Source: Streptomyces sp. HPF1205 (lineage in GTDB: Bacteria; Actinomycetota; Actinomycetes; Streptomycetales; Streptomycetaceae). Taken from it: a DNA stretch of 64,000 nucleotides. Below, piece after piece: positions 9,001-17,846 of the stretch. The stretch covers positions 124,001-188,000 of the forward strand of contig NZ_JAINVH010000005.1 in assembly GCF_020400825.1 (NCBI RefSeq), read 5' to 3'. The notes beneath the pieces are model-generated. The model was not told the DNA's origin. It worked only from the letters and a program-made list of their open reading frames with translations, and did no database searches. The position numbers and the translations under genes were made by a program. Position 1 is the first letter of the stretch. Each line of letters begins with the position of its first letter.

Positions 9001-10683
9001 ATGGCGGGATCGGACGCGACCGGGGCATTCCGGGCCGCCCGGGACTTCCTGCTGGCGCACCGGGAGGACTACGCCGCCGCCAGGGACGGGTTCCGCTGGC
9101 CGCGGCCCGAGGCCTTCAACTGGGCGCTCGACTGGTTCGACGTCATCGCCTCGGACCCCGCGACCGCGGAGCGCGCCGCCCTGTGGATCGTCGAGGAGGA
9201 CGGCACCGAGGCCAGGACCTCCTTCCGGGAGATGGCCGAGCGCTCCTCCCGGGTGGCGAACGCCCTGCGCGCGCACGGCGTGGCGGCCGGCGACCGGGTG
9301 CTGGTGATGCTGGGCAACCAGACCGAGCTGTGGGAGACCGCGCTGGCGGCGATGAAGCTGCGGGCCGTCATGGTGCCCGCGACCCCGCTGCTCGGCCCGG
9401 CCGACCTGCGCGACCGCATCGAGCGCGGCGGGGTCGGCCACGTGGTCGCGCGGTCCGCCGACGCGGAGAAGTTCGCCGAGGTGCCCGGGACGTACACGCG
9501 CGTCGCGGTCGGCGAGCCGGTGCCGGGCTGGCTGCCGTACGCGGACCTCCACGGCGCGGGACCCGTCTTCACCCCCGACGGCGTCACCGGCGCGAACGAT
9601 CCGCTGATGCTGTACTTCACCTCCGGCACCACCGCGAAGCCCAAGCTGGTCGAGCACACCCACACCTCGTACCCCGTCGGGCACCTGGCCACCATGTACT
9701 GGATCGGGCTGCGCCCCGGCGACGTCCACCTCAACATCTCCTCGCCCGGCTGGGCCAAGCACGCCTGGTCGAGCCTGTTCGCGCCGTGGAACGCCGAGGC
9801 GACCGTCTTCGTGCACAACTACACCCGGTTCGACCCGGCCCGGCTGATGACCGAGATGGACCGCTGCGGGGTGACGAGCTTCTGCGCCCCGCCGACCGTG
9901 TGGCGGATGCTCATCCAGGCCGACCTCGGCGCCCTGCGCACGCCGCCGCGCGAGGCCGTCGCGGCGGGGGAGCCGCTCAACCCCGAGGTCATCGAGCACG
10001 TCAAGCGCGTATGGGGAGTGCTGATCCGGGACGGCTTCGGACAGACCGAGACCGCGGTCCAGGTCGCCAACACCCCCGGCCAACTGGTCAAGGCCGGCTC
10101 CATGGGCCGCCCGACCCCCGGCTACACGGTCACCCTGCTCGACCCGGTCAGCGGCCTGCCCGCCGACGAGGGCGAGATCTGCCTCGACCTCGCCGAGCGC
10201 CCGGTCGGCCTGATGAGCGGGTACGCGGGCACACCGGAGCTCACCGAGGAGGCCATGGGCGGCGGCTACTACCGCACCGGCGACATCGGCCGCCGCGACG
10301 CCGACGGCTACATCACCTACGTGGGCCGCAGCGACGACGTGTTCAAGTCCTCGGACTACAAGATCTCGCCGTTCGAGCTGGAGAGCGCGCTGCTGGAGCA
10401 CGAGGCCGTCGCCGAGGCCGCGGTGGTGCCCGCGCCCGACGAGCTGCGGCTGGCGGTCCCCAAGGCGTACGTGGTGCTCGCCGAGGGCTGGCCGCCCGAC
10501 GGCGGGACCGCCAAGGCGATCTTCGCGCACTCGCGCGCGCTGCTCGCCCCGTACAAGCGGATCCGGCGGCTGGAGTTCGCCGAGCTGCCCAAGACGGTGT
10601 CCGGGAAGATCCGCCGGATCGAACTGCGCGAGAAGACCATGCACGACGGAAGCGCGGAATTCCACGAGGAGGACTACCGGTGA
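9001..10683 (+). CDS. AMP-dependent acyl-CoA synthetase (MACS/benzoate-CoA ligase-like)
   Basis: The 560-residue ligase activates a carboxylic acid to its CoA thioester through an acyl-adenylate. [17 protein letters not shown] near residue 210 is the phosphate-binding loop, DGFGQTET near 345 the A5 motif, and [11 protein letters not shown] near 425 the hinge/ribose-binding Asp. KTVSGKIRR at the C-terminus carries the catalytic Lys. The N-terminus ([12 protein letters not shown]) resembles the medium-chain/aryl CoA ligase group more than long-chain FadD. ATG 9001 follows GAGGAGGAC. Its stop overlaps the next ligase (GTGA), so the two are translationally coupled. Confidence 0.9.
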   Translation: MAGSDATGAFRAARDFLLAHREDYAAARDGFRWPRPEAFNWALDWFDVIASDPATAERAALWIVEEDGTEARTSFREMAERSSRVANALRAHGVAAGDRVLVMLGNQTELWETALAAMKLRAVMVPATPLLGPADLRDRIERGGVGHVVARSADAEKFAEVPGTYTRVAVGEPVPGWLPYADLHGAGPVFTPDGVTGANDPLMLYFTSGTTAKPKLVEHTHTSYPVGHLATMYWIGLRPGDVHLNISSPGWAKHAWSSLFAPWNAEATVFVHNYTRFDPARLMTEMDRCGVTSFCAPPTVWRMLIQADLGALRTPPREAVAAGEPLNPEVIEHVKRVWGVLIRDGFGQTETAVQVANTPGQLVKAGSMGRPTPGYTVTLLDPVSGLPADEGEICLDLAERPVGLMSGYAGTPELTEEAMGGGYYRTGDIGRRDADGYITYVGRSDDVFKSSDYKISPFELESALLEHEAVAEAAVVPAPDELRLAVPKAYVVLAEGWPPDGGTAKAIFAHSRALLAPYKRIRRLEFAELPKTVSGKIRRIELREKTMHDGSAEFHEEDYR

Positions 10684-12488
10684 CCTCGGAGACCTCGGAC
10701 ATACGCCGCGGCGCGCCGGGCCGGATACCGGCCCGGCGCCCCGCACCCTCGTACGCGCACGGAACCGGGAGCACCGCCTTGCTCGGCGACACCATCGGCC
10801 GCAACCTCGACCGCGCCATCGCCGCACACGCGGATCGGGAGGCACTGGTCGACGTGCCCGGCGGGCGCCGGTGGACCTACGAGCAGTTCGGGCGGGCGGT
10901 CGACGAGGTCGCGCTGGGCCTGGCGGCCCACGGGGTGGGCAAGGGCGACCGGGTCGGCATCTGGGCGGTCAACTGCCCCGAGTGGGTGTTCGTCCAGTAC
11001 GCCACCGCCCGGCTCGGCGCGATCATGGTCAACATCAACCCCGCCTACCGGCTGCACGAACTCGCCTTCGTCCTCGACCAGTCCGGCATCGAGGTGCTGA
11101 TCGCCTCCACCGAGTACCGCGGCAGCGACTACCGCGCGATGGCCGCGGCCGTCCGCCCCGAGTGCCCGCGGCTGCGCGAGGTGCTCCACATCGGCGACCC
11201 GGAGTGGGACCGCCTGATCGCCGACGGCGCCGGCATGGAGGACGGCTACCTGGCCGCCCGCGAGGCCGAGCTGAGCTGCGACGAGCCGGTCAACATCCAG
11301 TACACCTCCGGCACCACCGGGTTCCCCAAGGGCGCCACCCTCTCCCACCACAACATCCTCAACAACGGCTACTTCGTGGGCGGCACCGTCGGCTACACCG
11401 AGCAGGACCGGATCTGCCTGCCGGTGCCCTTCTACCACTGCTTCGGCATGGTCATGGGCAACCTCGGCGCCACCTCGCACGGCGCCTGCATCGTCATCCC
11501 CGCCCCGTCCTTCGACCCGGCGGCCACCTTGCGCGCGGTCGAACGGGAGCGCTGCACCTCGCTGTACGGGGTGCCCACCATGTTCATCGCCGAGCTCAAC
11601 CTGCCCGACTTCGCCTCCTACGACCTCAGCTCGCTGCGCACCGGCATCATGGCCGGCTCGCCGTGCCCGGTGGAGGTGATGAAGCGGGTCATGGCCGAGA
11701 TGCACATGGCCGAGGTGTCCATCGCGTACGGGATGACCGAGACGTCCCCGGTGTCCACCCAGACCCGGCGCGACGACGACCTGGAACACCGCACGGAGAC
11801 CGTCGGCCGGGTGCTGCCGCACCTGGAGGTGAAGGTCGTGGACCCTACGACAGGCGTCACCGTGGACCGCGGCACCGCGGGTGAACTGTGCACCCGCGGC
11901 TACTCGGTGATGCTGGGCTACTGGGACGAGCCGGAACGCACCGCGGAAGTCGTCGACGCCGGCCGCTGGATGCACACCGGCGACCTGGCCGTGATGCGCG
12001 ACGACGGTTACCTCGCCATCGTCGGCCGCATCAAGGACGTGATCCTCAGGGGCGGCGAGAACGTGTACCCCAGGGAGATAGAGGAGTTCCTCCACACCCA
12101 CCCCAAGGTCGCCGACATACAGGTGGTGGGCGTGCCCGACGACCACTACGGCGAGGAGATCCTGGCCTGCGTCATCCCCCGGGACCCGGCCGACCCGCCC
12201 ACCCTGGAGGAACTGACCGCCTTCTGCCGGGACCGGCTCGCGCACTTCAAGGTCCCACGCCACCTGCGGATCACGGACGCCTTCCCGATGACGGTCAGCG
12301 GCAAGGTCCGCAAGGTGGAACTGCGCGCGCAGTTCGAGGCCGGGCGGTCCGGGGCGGACGGGACGGCGGACACGAGGGCCGCGAACGCGAGGGACGCGGA
12401 CGCCGGCGCTGTGGACGCCGGCGCTGTGGCGGCCGGGGCTGTGGCGGCCGGGGCAGCGAACGCCGGGGCCGCGGAGGTCAGCGGTTGA
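10680..12488 (+). CDS. Long-/medium-chain fatty acid CoA ligase (FadD-like)
   Basis: This is a 602-residue AMP-forming ligase starting at GTG 10680 in a GTGA overlap with the preceding ligase. Motifs in order are [16 protein letters not shown] (P-loop), [39 protein letters not shown] and [13 protein letters not shown] with the catalytic Lys. The C-terminal 50 residues are a low-complexity Ala/Gly/Asp tail of imperfect DAGAVAAG repeats, not part of the usual fold. Its last 11 bases overlap the convergent zinc-ribbon gene. Two ligases under one GAF-LuxR regulator suggest a pathway for exogenous acids, but no beta-oxidation or ring-cleavage gene is adjacent. Confidence 0.92.
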   Translation: MTSETSDIRRGAPGRIPARRPAPSYAHGTGSTALLGDTIGRNLDRAIAAHADREALVDVPGGRRWTYEQFGRAVDEVALGLAAHGVGKGDRVGIWAVNCPEWVFVQYATARLGAIMVNINPAYRLHELAFVLDQSGIEVLIASTEYRGSDYRAMAAAVRPECPRLREVLHIGDPEWDRLIADGAGMEDGYLAAREAELSCDEPVNIQYTSGTTGFPKGATLSHHNILNNGYFVGGTVGYTEQDRICLPVPFYHCFGMVMGNLGATSHGACIVIPAPSFDPAATLRAVERERCTSLYGVPTMFIAELNLPDFASYDLSSLRTGIMAGSPCPVEVMKRVMAEMHMAEVSIAYGMTETSPVSTQTRRDDDLEHRTETVGRVLPHLEVKVVDPTTGVTVDRGTAGELCTRGYSVMLGYWDEPERTAEVVDAGRWMHTGDLAVMRDDGYLAIVGRIKDVILRGGENVYPREIEEFLHTHPKVADIQVVGVPDDHYGEEILACVIPRDPADPPTLEELTAFCRDRLAHFKVPRHLRITDAFPMTVSGKVRKVELRAQFEAGRSGADGTADTRAANARDADAGAVDAGAVAAGAVAAGAANAGAAEVSG

Positions 12489-13215
12489 GGACCGGACCGG
12501 ACCGGATCAGTTCGTCGGCGGCGTCGTTGACCGGCTGCGGGGTGCCGGTGAGGTCCATGACGAACAGCGGCACGCACAACTGGTCGGCGCGCAGTCGGGC
12601 GTCGTGGGCGTACCCCGCCAGCGAGAAGAAGGCGCCGGTCGCGTCCTCGCTGGCGCAGTTGAGCCACAGGCACTCCACGTCCCGCAGCGGGGTGGGCCGC
12701 GTGGTGGGGTCCACCTGCGCGACCATGCCGTCGCCGCGCAGGTCGATGCCCGAGGCCGTGCGGTCCCCGGCCAGCCGCACACCCGCGAAGCCCAGCCACT
12801 TCAGGTACTGGGCGGCGGCGGTCAGCGCGTCGCGCGCGGTGCGGATCGTGACCGGCCGGAAAGGCGGGCGGGACGTCGGCGGGGGCGGCGCCTGCCCGGT
12901 CGGTACGGGCGCCCTGTCGTGGGCCACCGGCACCGGCTCCCCTCCGTCGACGGCGTCGCCCTGCACCGGCAGCCGCACCAGCGCGCCGCAGGAGCAGTCG
13001 AACTCCGGCTGCGGCCAGTCGTCGTCGCGGCCGCAGTCCGGGCAGCGCAACCGCACCCAGGAATCCTCCCAGGAGCGGTGCCGCACCTCCACCGGCAGCC
13101 CGCCGAGCAGCACCGGCGGCGACAGTGGCGTGCCGCAGGCGCACGGAAAGGTCGGGGCCGTGTAGCGATGTTCCCGGCCGCAGGCCGGACAGCGCACCAG
13201 CACGCTCTCTGCCAT
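12478..13215 (-). CDS. Double zinc-ribbon protein with degenerate Mrr/nuclease-like C-terminus
   Basis: The 245-residue protein starts with two treble-clef or ribbon units: CPACG with CACG (about residues 9-25), then CPDCG with CSCG (about 53-70). A Pro-rich linker leads to a C-terminal domain (about 110-240) with the order of a restriction-endonuclease-like fold: [43 protein letters not shown]. The second strand carries QVD where Mrr-type enzymes have a catalytic QxK, so cleavage activity is doubtful. It stands between the acyl-CoA ligase and the RiPP cluster and has no obvious partner. The fold assignment is inference. Confidence 0.7.
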   Translation of the reverse strand: MAESVLVRCPACGREHRYTAPTFPCACGTPLSPPVLLGGLPVEVRHRSWEDSWVRLRCPDCGRDDDWPQPEFDCSCGALVRLPVQGDAVDGGEPVPVAHDRAPVPTGQAPPPPTSRPPFRPVTIRTARDALTAAAQYLKWLGFAGVRLAGDRTASGIDLRGDGMVAQVDPTTRPTPLRDVECLWLNCASEDATGAFFSLAGYAHDARLRADQLCVPLFVMDLTGTPQPVNDAADELIRSGPVLNR

Positions 13216-13863
13216 GGCTCGAACCCCCGGTCGGCGGTGGCACCGTGTCACTGAAGTGTCAGGTGAATATTCGTCCCCTCCATAGTGCAGGAAGTTCGCG
13301 GCCCTGTGACCGGACCCGGACACTCCGTGACGCGCGCCACGCTGACGGAGCCTCAGAAACCCTGGTGCGGAGGGATGTTGAATCACTCCTGAGGGTGAAC
13401 CGCCCGGCGGTACGGCGGCGGGCGCCCGGCACCCGCAGACGGGCCGGGCACGGGTGCTCCGGGGTACGCGCGGGGGTGCGCGCAGGGGTGCGCCGGGAAA
13501 TCGGCCGGCGCCCGGCCGCATAACCCGGGTCGGCCGAGGGAAAAGTCCGCTCCCGGTCGCCCGGCGGAAAATCGACATTCACACCGCCGTAATCCTGCGA
13601 AGTATGTCCGATTGATCTGCGCTGTACCGGAGCCGGTCCGTCCGGTGTGTCCCGTTTGCGGATCCGTGATCACGTTTGCGGGCATGTCGATCCGGCAATT
13701 CCGGGATCCCGGCGAAAGGGCGCGCCATTGCTCTGGACAAGGTAAAGCGCGCGCCGTACTGTCGTTCGTGATCGCCGATTGGTGAGGTCTTGACCAGGCC
13801 TTTCACCGAGCCCGGTGCACCGTCGCCGCGCTGTCGGCCGTTCATTACGGGGCAACGGGGACG
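13216..13863. other. 648-bp intergenic region upstream of the SARP gene
   Basis: No supportable gene was seen. The stretch is less GC-rich than its surroundings. It must contain the promoter of the zinc-ribbon gene at the left and of the SARP gene at the right. Its most distinctive element is the CGTTTGCGG direct repeat at 13653-13681. Confidence 0.6.
13653..13681 (+). promoter_or_regulatory. Direct repeat CGTTTGCGG, 20 bp apart, upstream of the SARP gene
   Basis: CGTTTGCGG occurs at 13653-13661 and again at 13673-13681, an exact 20-bp period, with GTGATCAC between them. It lies about 190 bp upstream of the SARP start. SARP and AfsR-type regulators bind direct repeats near this spacing, so this may be a regulatory site, but the distance from the start makes it uncertain. 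Confidence 0.4.
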
Positions 13864-15267
13864 GTGGAGTGGGTGGTGTGGACCAATGCGCTCACAGACA
13901 GTTCGCACGACGCCGACAATGCCGGGCTGACCTCGGCAGATGCCGATGAGCAGGCCCTTGGCGGCAGGCGCACCAGGTTCACCGTCCTGGGCATGCTGAC
14001 CCTGGCCGACGGGCGGGACTGCGTGGTGCTGCAGCCCTCCCGGCCGGCCGCGCTGCTTGCGGCATTGCTGCTCCGGGCGAATTCCGTGGTATCGGCCGAT
14101 TTCCTGCAGCGCGTCATCTGGGGCGACGGTACGCCGGCCCAGGCGAAATCCGCATTGCATAGCTGCGTCCTGCGTCTTCGGCGGTTGTTCGGTAAATACG
14201 GGGTGGCGGGCAATGCGATCGAGGCAGTGCCCGGCGGTTACCGGCTGACCGCGGACGCGCGGACGCTCGACCTGGTCGAGTTCCGGGAACTCCTGGACCG
14301 TGCCTATTCCGCGCCGGGCACCGAGCCGGAAAAGGAACTCGCCCTGCTGCGGGCCGCCCTCGCGCTCTGGCAGCCCCCGCTGCTGGCGAATGTGCCCTCC
14401 GAACTGCTGCACCGCGACGAGGTGCCGCGCCTGCACGAGGAATGGCGGCGGGCCATCCACCGCGTCTTCGACCTCGAACTCGCCCGCGGCCGCCACCGCG
14501 AGGCGCTCGCCGAGATCTGGCCCGCCGCCCGCGCCCACCCGCTCGACGAGCGGTTCACCGAGCAGCTCATGGAGGCCCTGCACCGCACCGGCCGCCGCGC
14601 GGAGGCCCTCGCGGAATACCGCAGGTTCAAGGCGCTGCTGGCCGAACAGCTCGGTGTCGACCCCGGCCCGGCCCTGCAGCGTCTGGAACTGGCCATCCTG
14701 CGGGGCGAGGCGGACCCCGGCCCGGGCGCGGACCCGCCGCGACCAGCCGCCCGGAGCTCTTCGCGCGGCTCCCCCGGCCGGACGCGGCCCCCGGCGCCCG
14801 GCGGCGGGGACCTCGCGCCGCCGCCCGCCGGCCCGGCGTCCGCGACCGCCGGCGCCGGGCCCGGATCCGTATCCGCCCAGGACCCCGGCGAATGCGGTCC
14901 AGGGCCCGGTCCCGGTTACGGCCCCGGGCCCGAGTCCGACCCCGGCCCGCGTCCCTGCCCCGAATCCCGTCAGGCCTACGCGGGCGGTACGGGCAGTACG
15001 GGCGGCGCAGGTGGTACGGGCGGTCCCGCCGACCCGGCCGCCGACGCGGCACTCCTGCCCGGCGAGGGCGTCCTCGACCGCCTGGTCGGCGCCGGCCTGC
15101 TCGAAGAGGGTCCCCGCGGCCACTACCGCATGCACGAACTGCTGCGGGTGTTCACCCGTGCCGCCGCGGCCGAGGGCGTCGGCGCCCGCACGGCGGCGCC
15201 CCCCGCCCGCACCCCTACCCCGACCCCCCGGCCCGGCGCCGTGGAACTGCACCCGACGGAGGCGTGA
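13864..15267 (+). CDS. SARP family pathway activator with an NB-ARC remnant
   Basis: The 467-residue regulator has the Streptomyces antibiotic regulatory protein layout: an OmpR-type winged helix at about residues 35-130 (FTVLGMLTL, SALHSCVLRLRRLFG, VPGGYRLTADA) and a bacterial transcriptional activation domain at about 137-285 (LDLVEFRELLDRA through EYRRFKALLAEQLGVDPGPAL). A Pro/Gly-rich stretch of about 100 residues follows. Near residue 400 a short block, LDRLVGAGLLEEGPRGHYRM, matches the winged-helix end of the NB-ARC module of AfsR-like regulators, although no nucleotide-binding motif remains. GTG 13864, 13873 and 13876 are alternative starts. It heads the RiPP operon and ends 2 nt before the next start, so it probably activates this cluster. 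Confidence 0.9.
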   Translation: MEWVVWTNALTDSSHDADNAGLTSADADEQALGGRRTRFTVLGMLTLADGRDCVVLQPSRPAALLAALLLRANSVVSADFLQRVIWGDGTPAQAKSALHSCVLRLRRLFGKYGVAGNAIEAVPGGYRLTADARTLDLVEFRELLDRAYSAPGTEPEKELALLRAALALWQPPLLANVPSELLHRDEVPRLHEEWRRAIHRVFDLELARGRHREALAEIWPAARAHPLDERFTEQLMEALHRTGRRAEALAEYRRFKALLAEQLGVDPGPALQRLELAILRGEADPGPGADPPRPAARSSSRGSPGRTRPPAPGGGDLAPPPAGPASATAGAGPGSVSAQDPGECGPGPGPGYGPGPESDPGPRPCPESRQAYAGGTGSTGGAGGTGGPADPAADAALLPGEGVLDRLVGAGLLEEGPRGHYRMHELLRVFTRAAAAEGVGARTAAPPARTPTPTPRPGAVELHPTEA

Positions 15268-15269
15268 GC

Positions 15270-17846
15270 GTGACTGATCTGGTGTCACCGGCCGAGCAGC
15301 AGGCCGACTCGGGGCCGGGGGCCGACCACGCCCCCGGCGACGCCGCGCGGCAGCAGGCGCGGGCCTACGAACGGATCGCCGGGACCCGCCCCCGTATCCG
15401 CCGCGACGTCCTCTACACGCAGACGCCCACCGGCGTGCACTTCCACAACGCGCGGGGCGGCTTCAGCGTGGTGATGCCCTCGGCGTACCGCTTCGCGCAG
15501 CTCATCGTGCCGCACCTGACCGGTGAGCACACCGTGGCCGACCTGTGCGCGGGGCTCGGCGACAAGCAGCGCGCGATGGTCACCCGTCTCGTCGGCACTC
15601 TCTACGCGCGTGGCTTCGCGCGCGACGCCGTGCCGCCCGCGCCCGGCGCGCCCGCCCCCGAGCCGGCCGTCGCCCGCCGCTTCGCCCCCCAGATCGACTA
15701 CGTCGACCACTACGCGGACGACGCCGCCGCCCGCTTCCTGCGCTTCCGCACCACCCGGGTGGCCGTCCTCGGGGAGGGCCCGCTCGCCCGCTGGGCGGCG
15801 CTGTCGCTGGTGCGCAACGGCTGCGCGACCGTCGCGGTACCGGCCGCCCTCGACGCCCCCGGCAACGGCTTCGCCGAACTCGCCGCCGAGGCGCGGGCGC
15901 TGAACGACGAGGACTGCCCGGTCGGCCTGCGCCTCCTCGACGCCCCCACCGCTCCCGGCGGATACGGCTGGGCCGAACTCGACGGCTACGACGTCGTCCT
16001 GGTCACCGGCGAGCACGCTGCCGCCCAGACCGCGGCACTCGCCCACGGCGTTCCCGAGGGCAGGATGCTCGTGCCCGCGTGGGGGTTCGGCGGCTCGGTC
16101 GTCGTCGGCCCGCTCATGCGGCACGGCTCGACCGGCTGCTGGACCTGCGCGGCACTGCGGCTGGGCGCCAACGCCGACCCGGCGCACGCCGCCGACCTGT
16201 GGAGTTCCCTGGCCACGGGCGGCCCGGGCGGCCCGGGCGGCACACGCGGGGGAGGCGGCACGGACACGTCCCGCGCCCCGCGCGGGCCGCTCGCCGCGAT
16301 GGTCGGCAACCTGCTCGGCTACGAGGTGTTCCGCCTCACCACCGGGGCGCTGACCCCCGAGACCGACGGCCGGCTCGTCGTCCAGGACCTCGACTCGCTC
16401 GACACGGTCGCCGAGCCGCTGCTCGCGCACCCCCGCTGTCCGCACTGCGGTGGCCGGGACGACGCCCCGGCCACCGCGGTGGTCCCGCTCGCCCGGCTCG
16501 GCTCGGGTACGGAAGGCTTCGGCTCCGGTACGGAAGGCTCCGGGTCCGGCGCCGACGGCCCTGGCTCCGGTACGGGCGCCCGCAAGTCCGCTGCAGAAGG
16601 CCCCCGGCCCGGTACCGACGCCCCCGGCTCCTCTCCGGCCGACCCCGAGGCGGCGTCCGCCGACCCCGAGGCCGCGTCGGCCGGACCCGCCGAGGAGGAC
16701 CTCGCCCGGGCCGCCCTCGCGGAGATCACCGACCGGTCCGTCCTCGTCCAGCCCGCCTCGGGGGTCTTCCGGCGGTTCGCCGACGAGACGTGGGCGCAGA
16801 CACCGCTCAAGGTGAGCACCGTCGAGCTCAGCACGGGCCACGGGGGCACCCGGCGGATCACCGCCTTCGACGTCCATCACGTGGCGGGGGCCCGGCTGCG
16901 CGCCCTCCACCGGGCCGCGGAGGTCTACGCCGAGCACGTGGTGCCGCTGCCCGTACCGCTCACCGCCGCCGACTCCGGGACGGCCGGGCGCAAGAAGGCC
17001 GGGGTGGAGGTGCTGAGCGTCGCCGGCGGCGTGAGCGACGCCCCCGTGACCGCCTGGCACCTCGCCACCTCGCTGCTGGACGGCGGGAGCGTCCTCGTAC
17101 CGGCGGCCGCCCTGCGCCCCTTCGGCCCGGCCAACCGCGACCGCCTGGTGGAGCCCACCGCCGCGGGAACCGGCGCGGGCGGCACGCCGGCCGAGGCCAC
17201 CGCGCGCGCGGTGCTGACCGCGCTCGCCCACGACACCCTGCGCCACGCCCTGCACGGGCGGGTACGGGTGGCGGCCGTCGACCCCGCGGGGCTGGAAGCC
17301 GCGGGCGACCCCGAACTCACCTTCCTCGTCCGCTGCGCCGCCAACCTCGGCGTCGCCCTGGAGATCCTCGACATCGGCGCCCCGGAGCAGCGGCCCGCCC
17401 CCGTCGTCCTGGCGCGCGCGGCCGATCCCGCCACGGGCGACTGGCACTGGTCGGCCGCCGCCGGGCACCGCTGGCGCGATGCCGCCCTCGAAGCCGTCCG
17501 CGACCTCCTCGGGGCCCACCAAGTCGCCCAGGACCCCCAGGCACCCGGCGGCTTCGATCCCGGCGACCCCTTCCTGAAGGACCTCGCCCCGGCCGCGCTG
17601 ACGCCCACCGCCGAGGTCCCGGTGACGGCGCTGCTGCCGGACGCGGGGGTGAAGCGGGCCCCGCTCCCCGCGACGGGTTCCGCGCGGCCCGCTCCCGCCG
17701 GATTCTGGCCCGGCCTCGCCGAGCGGCTGCGGGCCGCAGGACGGGACGTACTCGCCGCGCCCGTGGCCGCGCCCGACCTGGCCGCCGGGCGGCTGTACGT
17801 GACGCGGGTCCTGCTCACCGAGGGCGGCGCGGCCGATGTCCACTGA
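15270..17846 (+). CDS. Cyclodehydratase partner: F-protein (RRE plus ocin-ThiF-like)
   Basis: The 858-residue protein probably binds the precursor leader and delivers it to the YcaO enzymes. Residues of about 45-115 (VLYTQTPTGVHFHNARGG, then a VADLCAGLGD helix) look like a PqqD-type RiPP recognition element. From about 160, RVAVLGEGPLARWAALSLV is an E1/ThiF-like Rossmann segment. CWTC near 290 and CPHC near 390 suggest one structural zinc. A Gly/Ser/Glu-rich linker (about 410-475) precedes a region (about 485-565) that reads like the opening of a YcaO domain (SGVFRRFADE, RLRALHRAAEVYAEHV) but lacks its catalytic glutamates. GTG 15270 is chosen because GGAGG lies 7 nt upstream. It overlaps the next gene by 11 bp. 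Confidence 0.85.
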   Translation: MTDLVSPAEQQADSGPGADHAPGDAARQQARAYERIAGTRPRIRRDVLYTQTPTGVHFHNARGGFSVVMPSAYRFAQLIVPHLTGEHTVADLCAGLGDKQRAMVTRLVGTLYARGFARDAVPPAPGAPAPEPAVARRFAPQIDYVDHYADDAAARFLRFRTTRVAVLGEGPLARWAALSLVRNGCATVAVPAALDAPGNGFAELAAEARALNDEDCPVGLRLLDAPTAPGGYGWAELDGYDVVLVTGEHAAAQTAALAHGVPEGRMLVPAWGFGGSVVVGPLMRHGSTGCWTCAALRLGANADPAHAADLWSSLATGGPGGPGGTRGGGGTDTSRAPRGPLAAMVGNLLGYEVFRLTTGALTPETDGRLVVQDLDSLDTVAEPLLAHPRCPHCGGRDDAPATAVVPLARLGSGTEGFGSGTEGSGSGADGPGSGTGARKSAAEGPRPGTDAPGSSPADPEAASADPEAASAGPAEEDLARAALAEITDRSVLVQPASGVFRRFADETWAQTPLKVSTVELSTGHGGTRRITAFDVHHVAGARLRALHRAAEVYAEHVVPLPVPLTAADSGTAGRKKAGVEVLSVAGGVSDAPVTAWHLATSLLDGGSVLVPAAALRPFGPANRDRLVEPTAAGTGAGGTPAEATARAVLTALAHDTLRHALHGRVRVAAVDPAGLEAAGDPELTFLVRCAANLGVALEILDIGAPEQRPAPVVLARAADPATGDWHWSAAAGHRWRDAALEAVRDLLGAHQVAQDPQAPGGFDPGDPFLKDLAPAALTPTAEVPVTALLPDAGVKRAPLPATGSARPAPAGFWPGLAERLRAAGRDVLAAPVAAPDLAAGRLYVTRVLLTEGGAADVH

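Noticed and set aside
8670..10679. N-terminal extension of the second acyl-CoA ligase
   Set aside because: It would lie inside the first ligase in another frame; the GTGA overlap at 10680 is the real start.
14442..15263. Extended F-protein frame overlapping the SARP gene
   Set aside because: The region codes for the BTAD domain in its own frame; the extension is Arg/Pro-rich shadow sequence.
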